Below are positions 7,508 through 9,092 of a stretch of 9,092 nucleotides of DNA, piece by piece. This stretch comes from Alistipes sp. (GTDB taxonomy: Bacteria; Bacteroidota; Bacteroidia; Bacteroidales; Rikenellaceae): the NCBI GenBank assembly GCA_017628595.1, contig JAGBYV010000342.1, positions 1 through 9,092 of the forward strand, read 5' to 3'. Under the pieces are notes generated by a model that was not told the origin of the DNA, did not search any database, and saw only the letters and a program-made list of their open reading frames with translations. Each line of letters opens with the position of its first letter. The first letter of the stretch is position 1. A program made the position numbers and the translations under genes.

Positions 7508-7543
7508 AAAAAAAATCCCGCCTCGAAAGACGGGATTTTTTAT
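7508..7543. terminator. Bidirectional terminator between convergent malQ and the TPR gene
   Basis: AAAAAATCCCG (7510-7520) pairs with CGGGATTTTTT (7531-7541). Inside the 10-nt loop, TC-GAAA-GA (7523-7530) can extend the helix with a GNRA tetraloop, leaving a two-C bulge at 7521-7522. There is a T-run on the plus strand after the stem (7536-7541) and a longer one on the minus strand (complement of 7508-7515), so it can end both transcripts. It begins 9 bp after the malQ stop and ends 16 bp before the minus-strand gene's stop. Confidence 0.92.
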
Positions 7544-7559
7544 TTAGCATAGTGCGTTA

Positions 7560-8531
7560 TTACTGTGCCAAAGCTGCAGCAGCCTCCTTTGCGGGAGTTG
7601 CATAGGGCTCAGCGGTAACCTTCTTGAAAGTCTCGATAGCCTTAGCCTTGTTCTCCTTTGCATTGTAAGAAGATGCGAGGTTGAAGTAAACTGCGCTCTG
7701 ATCAGCGGGATCAGTCTGCAATGCAGCAGCAGCGTCACCAATCTCGATAACCTTATCGTAGTCCTTCTTCAGGAAGTAAGCCTGTACCAAAACCTTCTGC
7801 TTCAAAGCCTCGTCAGCGATAGACTCTGCCATAGCGATGATGCCGTCGAAGTCGTTAGCCTGCTGCAAGGTAGCAATCTTGTTGTTAGTGTACTGGTTGA
7901 TCTTAGCCTTAGCCTGTGCGATAGCGGCATCATTCTTCTGACCTGCGGGAAGAGCAGCAACCTCAGAGCAAACCTTTACACCCTCAGCATACTTATCCAT
8001 CTTGAAGTAGCTCTCAGCGAGGTTCAACGCTGCGCTGTTGTTGGTCTTATCAGCCTCGTAAGCCTTTGCGAAAAGCTCAGCAGCCTTTGCAAAATCACCA
8101 CCATTGAAAGGAGCAGCAGCCTGTGCTGAGTAAACCATACCCTTCATCTTCTTTGCGTTATTAACGGCAGCAACTACCTTATAGCTTGTACCTGTAGCCA
8201 TAGCCTTATCCAAAGCGGCAACAGCCTCATCATACTTTGCTGACTGTGCAGCAGCATCGGTAAGCTTCTGTGCTGCAGAAGCTGCGCTCTGACCTACGCG
8301 GAAGTAAGCGATAGGAAGATTCTTCTTTGCGCTATTTACCTGCTCCAGGACAGCCTCATCCTCTGAAGCTGAACCATCGGCGATAACCTTCTCCAACAGC
8401 TCGGCTGCCTTTACATAATTCTTTGCACCGAGAGCATCGTTTGCCTCTTGTGCTACTGTGAGTACATCAGACTGCGCAAATGCGGCTGTGAAACCGAACA
8501 ACGCAACTGCCAACAAAACAATTTTTCTCAT
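7560..8531 (-). CDS. Exported Ala-rich tetratricopeptide-repeat protein
   Basis: A 323-aa protein of unknown specific function. Residues 1-20 are a clear signal peptide: MRK, a hydrophobic core, then cleavage expected after AAFAQ. No Cys follows the site, so it is not a lipoprotein and should be periplasmic, envelope-associated or secreted. The mature part is almost wholly helical, with TPR-like pairs near 24-53 (NYVKAAELLEKVI), 84-114 (KYDEAVAALDKAM), 133-195 (DFAKAAELFAKAYEADKTNN then AALNLAESYFKMDKYAEGVK) and 217-305 (DYDKVIEIGDAA, AVYFNLASSYNAKENKAKAI). About a quarter of residues are Ala (79 counted by eye), with many Lys and Glu. Such repeats usually mediate protein-protein contacts. 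It is transcribed away from tadA, with its own strong promoter at 8610-8639, and converges on malQ. The good promoter and repetitive codon choice (many GCT/GCA, AAG) suggest high expression, which is inference. Confidence 0.88.
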   Translation of the reverse strand: MRKIVLLAVALFGFTAAFAQSDVLTVAQEANDALGAKNYVKAAELLEKVIADGSASEDEAVLEQVNSAKKNLPIAYFRVGQSAASAAQKLTDAAAQSAKYDEAVAALDKAMATGTSYKVVAAVNNAKKMKGMVYSAQAAAPFNGGDFAKAAELFAKAYEADKTNNSAALNLAESYFKMDKYAEGVKVCSEVAALPAGQKNDAAIAQAKAKINQYTNNKIATLQQANDFDGIIAMAESIADEALKQKVLVQAYFLKKDYDKVIEIGDAAAALQTDPADQSAVYFNLASSYNAKENKAKAIETFKKVTAEPYATPAKEAAAALAQ

Positions 8532-8679
8532 AATTAAATAGTGTTTTTTGTATTAATAATATATTAAAATTTTCTCGTCAATTATTTGAAGCCTGCCTTC
8601 AACGAAATACAAAGATAAAAAAATTTTTCTTTTTGCAAGAATTTTTATTGATCTATATGAACTAAATATTCGATTCAGC
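8532..8679. other. A/T-rich intergenic region between tadA and the TPR gene
   Basis: These 148 bp separate two genes read on the minus strand. They hold the TPR-gene promoter and its leader. Past the tadA stop (8680) I see no G/C-rich hairpin with a T-run. The only symmetry is weak A-tract/T-tract pairing near 8617-8650, so tadA transcripts may read through into the TPR gene. Confidence 0.6.
8610..8639 (-). promoter_or_regulatory. Strong Bacteroidetes promoter for the TPR gene
   Basis: Reading the minus strand, TATCTTTG (8617 down to 8610) is a perfect TAnnTTTG -7 box. CTTG (8639-8636), one mismatch from the -33 TTTG, lies 18 bp upstream, within the normal spacing. The spacer is almost pure A/T. 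Initiation is expected near 8603, giving an A/T-rich leader of about 70 nt before the ATG at 8531. This is the best promoter match in the window. Confidence 0.75.
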
Positions 8680-9092
8680 CTATCGCAACGTCTTAAAGAA
8701 GTCCTTCATCAAGGCCTCGCACTCCTGCTGCATAACACCTTTTTCAACTACGGTTTTAGGGTGGAAGATACGTCCCTGAAGGGTTGTAAAGCCACGTTTG
8801 GGGTCATCGGCGCCATATACCACGCGACCGATCTGACTCCACGCCAATGCTCCGGCACACATTATACAAGGCTCTACCGTTACATATATCGTGCAATCCT
8901 TCAGATACTTACCACCAAGCGTCGAGGCTGCAGCGGTAATACACTGCATTTCGGCATGAGCCGTAGCATCACACAGCGTCTCCACCAGATTATGTCCACG
9001 GCCAATGACTTGATCACCACACACGATAACAGCTCCAATTGGCACCTCCTGCTCCTTTAACGCCTTGTGAGCCTCGTTTATTGCCAACTGCA
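8680..9092 (-). CDS. tadA: tRNA-specific adenosine deaminase TadA (5' partial)
   Basis: This zinc enzyme of the cytidine/deoxycytidylate deaminase superfamily converts the wobble adenosine A34 of tRNA-Arg(ACG) to inosine. The minus-strand frame is open to the window edge, and 137 codons are visible, the first complete one being CAG at 9090-9088. Compared with E. coli TadA from memory, about 12 N-terminal residues lie outside; the TTG at 9087 is internal, not the start. Counting that Q as residue 1, EVPIGAVIV is at 15-23, the HAE motif gives zinc ligand H45 and proton shuttle E47, and PCIMC gives zinc ligands C75 and C78. GRVVYGADDPKRG and the C-terminal QECEALMKDFFK are TadA-like. Gene order on this strand is tadA then the TPR gene, 148 bp apart. 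A guanine or cytosine deaminase is less likely given the EVPIGAV start and this C-terminus. Confidence 0.93.
   Translation of the reverse strand, partial: QLAINEAHKALKEQEVPIGAVIVCGDQVIGRGHNLVETLCDATAHAEMQCITAAASTLGGKYLKDCTIYVTVEPCIMCAGALAWSQIGRVVYGADDPKRGFTTLQGRIFHPKTVVEKGVMQQECEALMKDFFKTLR

Noticed and set aside
8617..8650. A/T-only symmetry after tadA that might be a terminator on the minus strand.
   Set aside because: The possible stem contains only A-T pairs and overlaps the -33/-7 promoter elements, so it is better explained as an A/T-rich promoter spacer.
1..9092. Search by eye for mobile elements, CRISPR repeats, tRNA genes, retron- or toxin-antitoxin-like modules.
   Set aside because: No tandem or interspersed repeats, transposase or integrase motifs, cloverleaf-like sequence or small paired genes were seen. 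The intergenic gaps are all under 150 bp and are explained by promoters and terminators.

Overview
The window looks like an ordinary chromosomal segment from a Bacteroidales bacterium, probably a gut Rikenellaceae/Alistipes-like organism; the genus is a guess. Three things point there. Start codons have no Shine-Dalgarno sequence and lie behind A/T-rich leaders. Three intergenic regions carry TAnnTTT(G/A) boxes like the Bacteroidetes -7 element. The protein families are also typical: a carboxypeptidase-regulatory-domain TonB-dependent receptor, a CBM20-CBM20-GH77 glucanotransferase and an Ala-rich secreted TPR protein. I see no insertion sequence, phage gene, CRISPR array, rRNA or tRNA.

Layout, left to right. 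Positions 1-1481 (+) hold the 3' part of nagB (glucosamine-6-phosphate deaminase) and, 8 bp later, deoD (purine nucleoside phosphorylase), closed by an intrinsic terminator at 1504-1530. Positions 1574-2497 (+) hold a ribokinase (rbsK) with its own likely promoter and a strong terminator at 2510-2539. Positions 2632-7498 (+) hold a two-gene unit: a TonB-dependent outer-membrane receptor, then, after 10 bp, a DPE2-type 4-alpha-glucanotransferase (malQ). The leader of this unit contains a perfect 14-bp palindrome. A bidirectional terminator at 7508-7543 separates it from two minus-strand genes: a periplasmic or secreted Ala-rich TPR protein (7560-8531) with a very good Bacteroidetes promoter, and the 3' part of tadA (tRNA adenosine deaminase, 8680 to the window end).

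Functionally, the left half feeds sugar phosphates into central metabolism. NagB makes fructose-6-phosphate and ammonia from glucosamine-6-phosphate, DeoD releases (deoxy)ribose-1-phosphate from purine nucleosides, and RbsK phosphorylates free ribose. The middle unit pairs an outer-membrane importer of unknown substrate with a cytoplasmic enzyme that remodels malto-oligosaccharides. The right part is unrelated housekeeping (tRNA wobble editing) plus an envelope protein of unknown function.

I found no clearly new biological system. The points most worth a second look are the palindromic candidate operator before the receptor-malQ unit, the pairing of a receptor lacking a SusD partner with malQ, the degenerate first CBM20 of MalQ, and the strongly promoted Ala-rich TPR protein.
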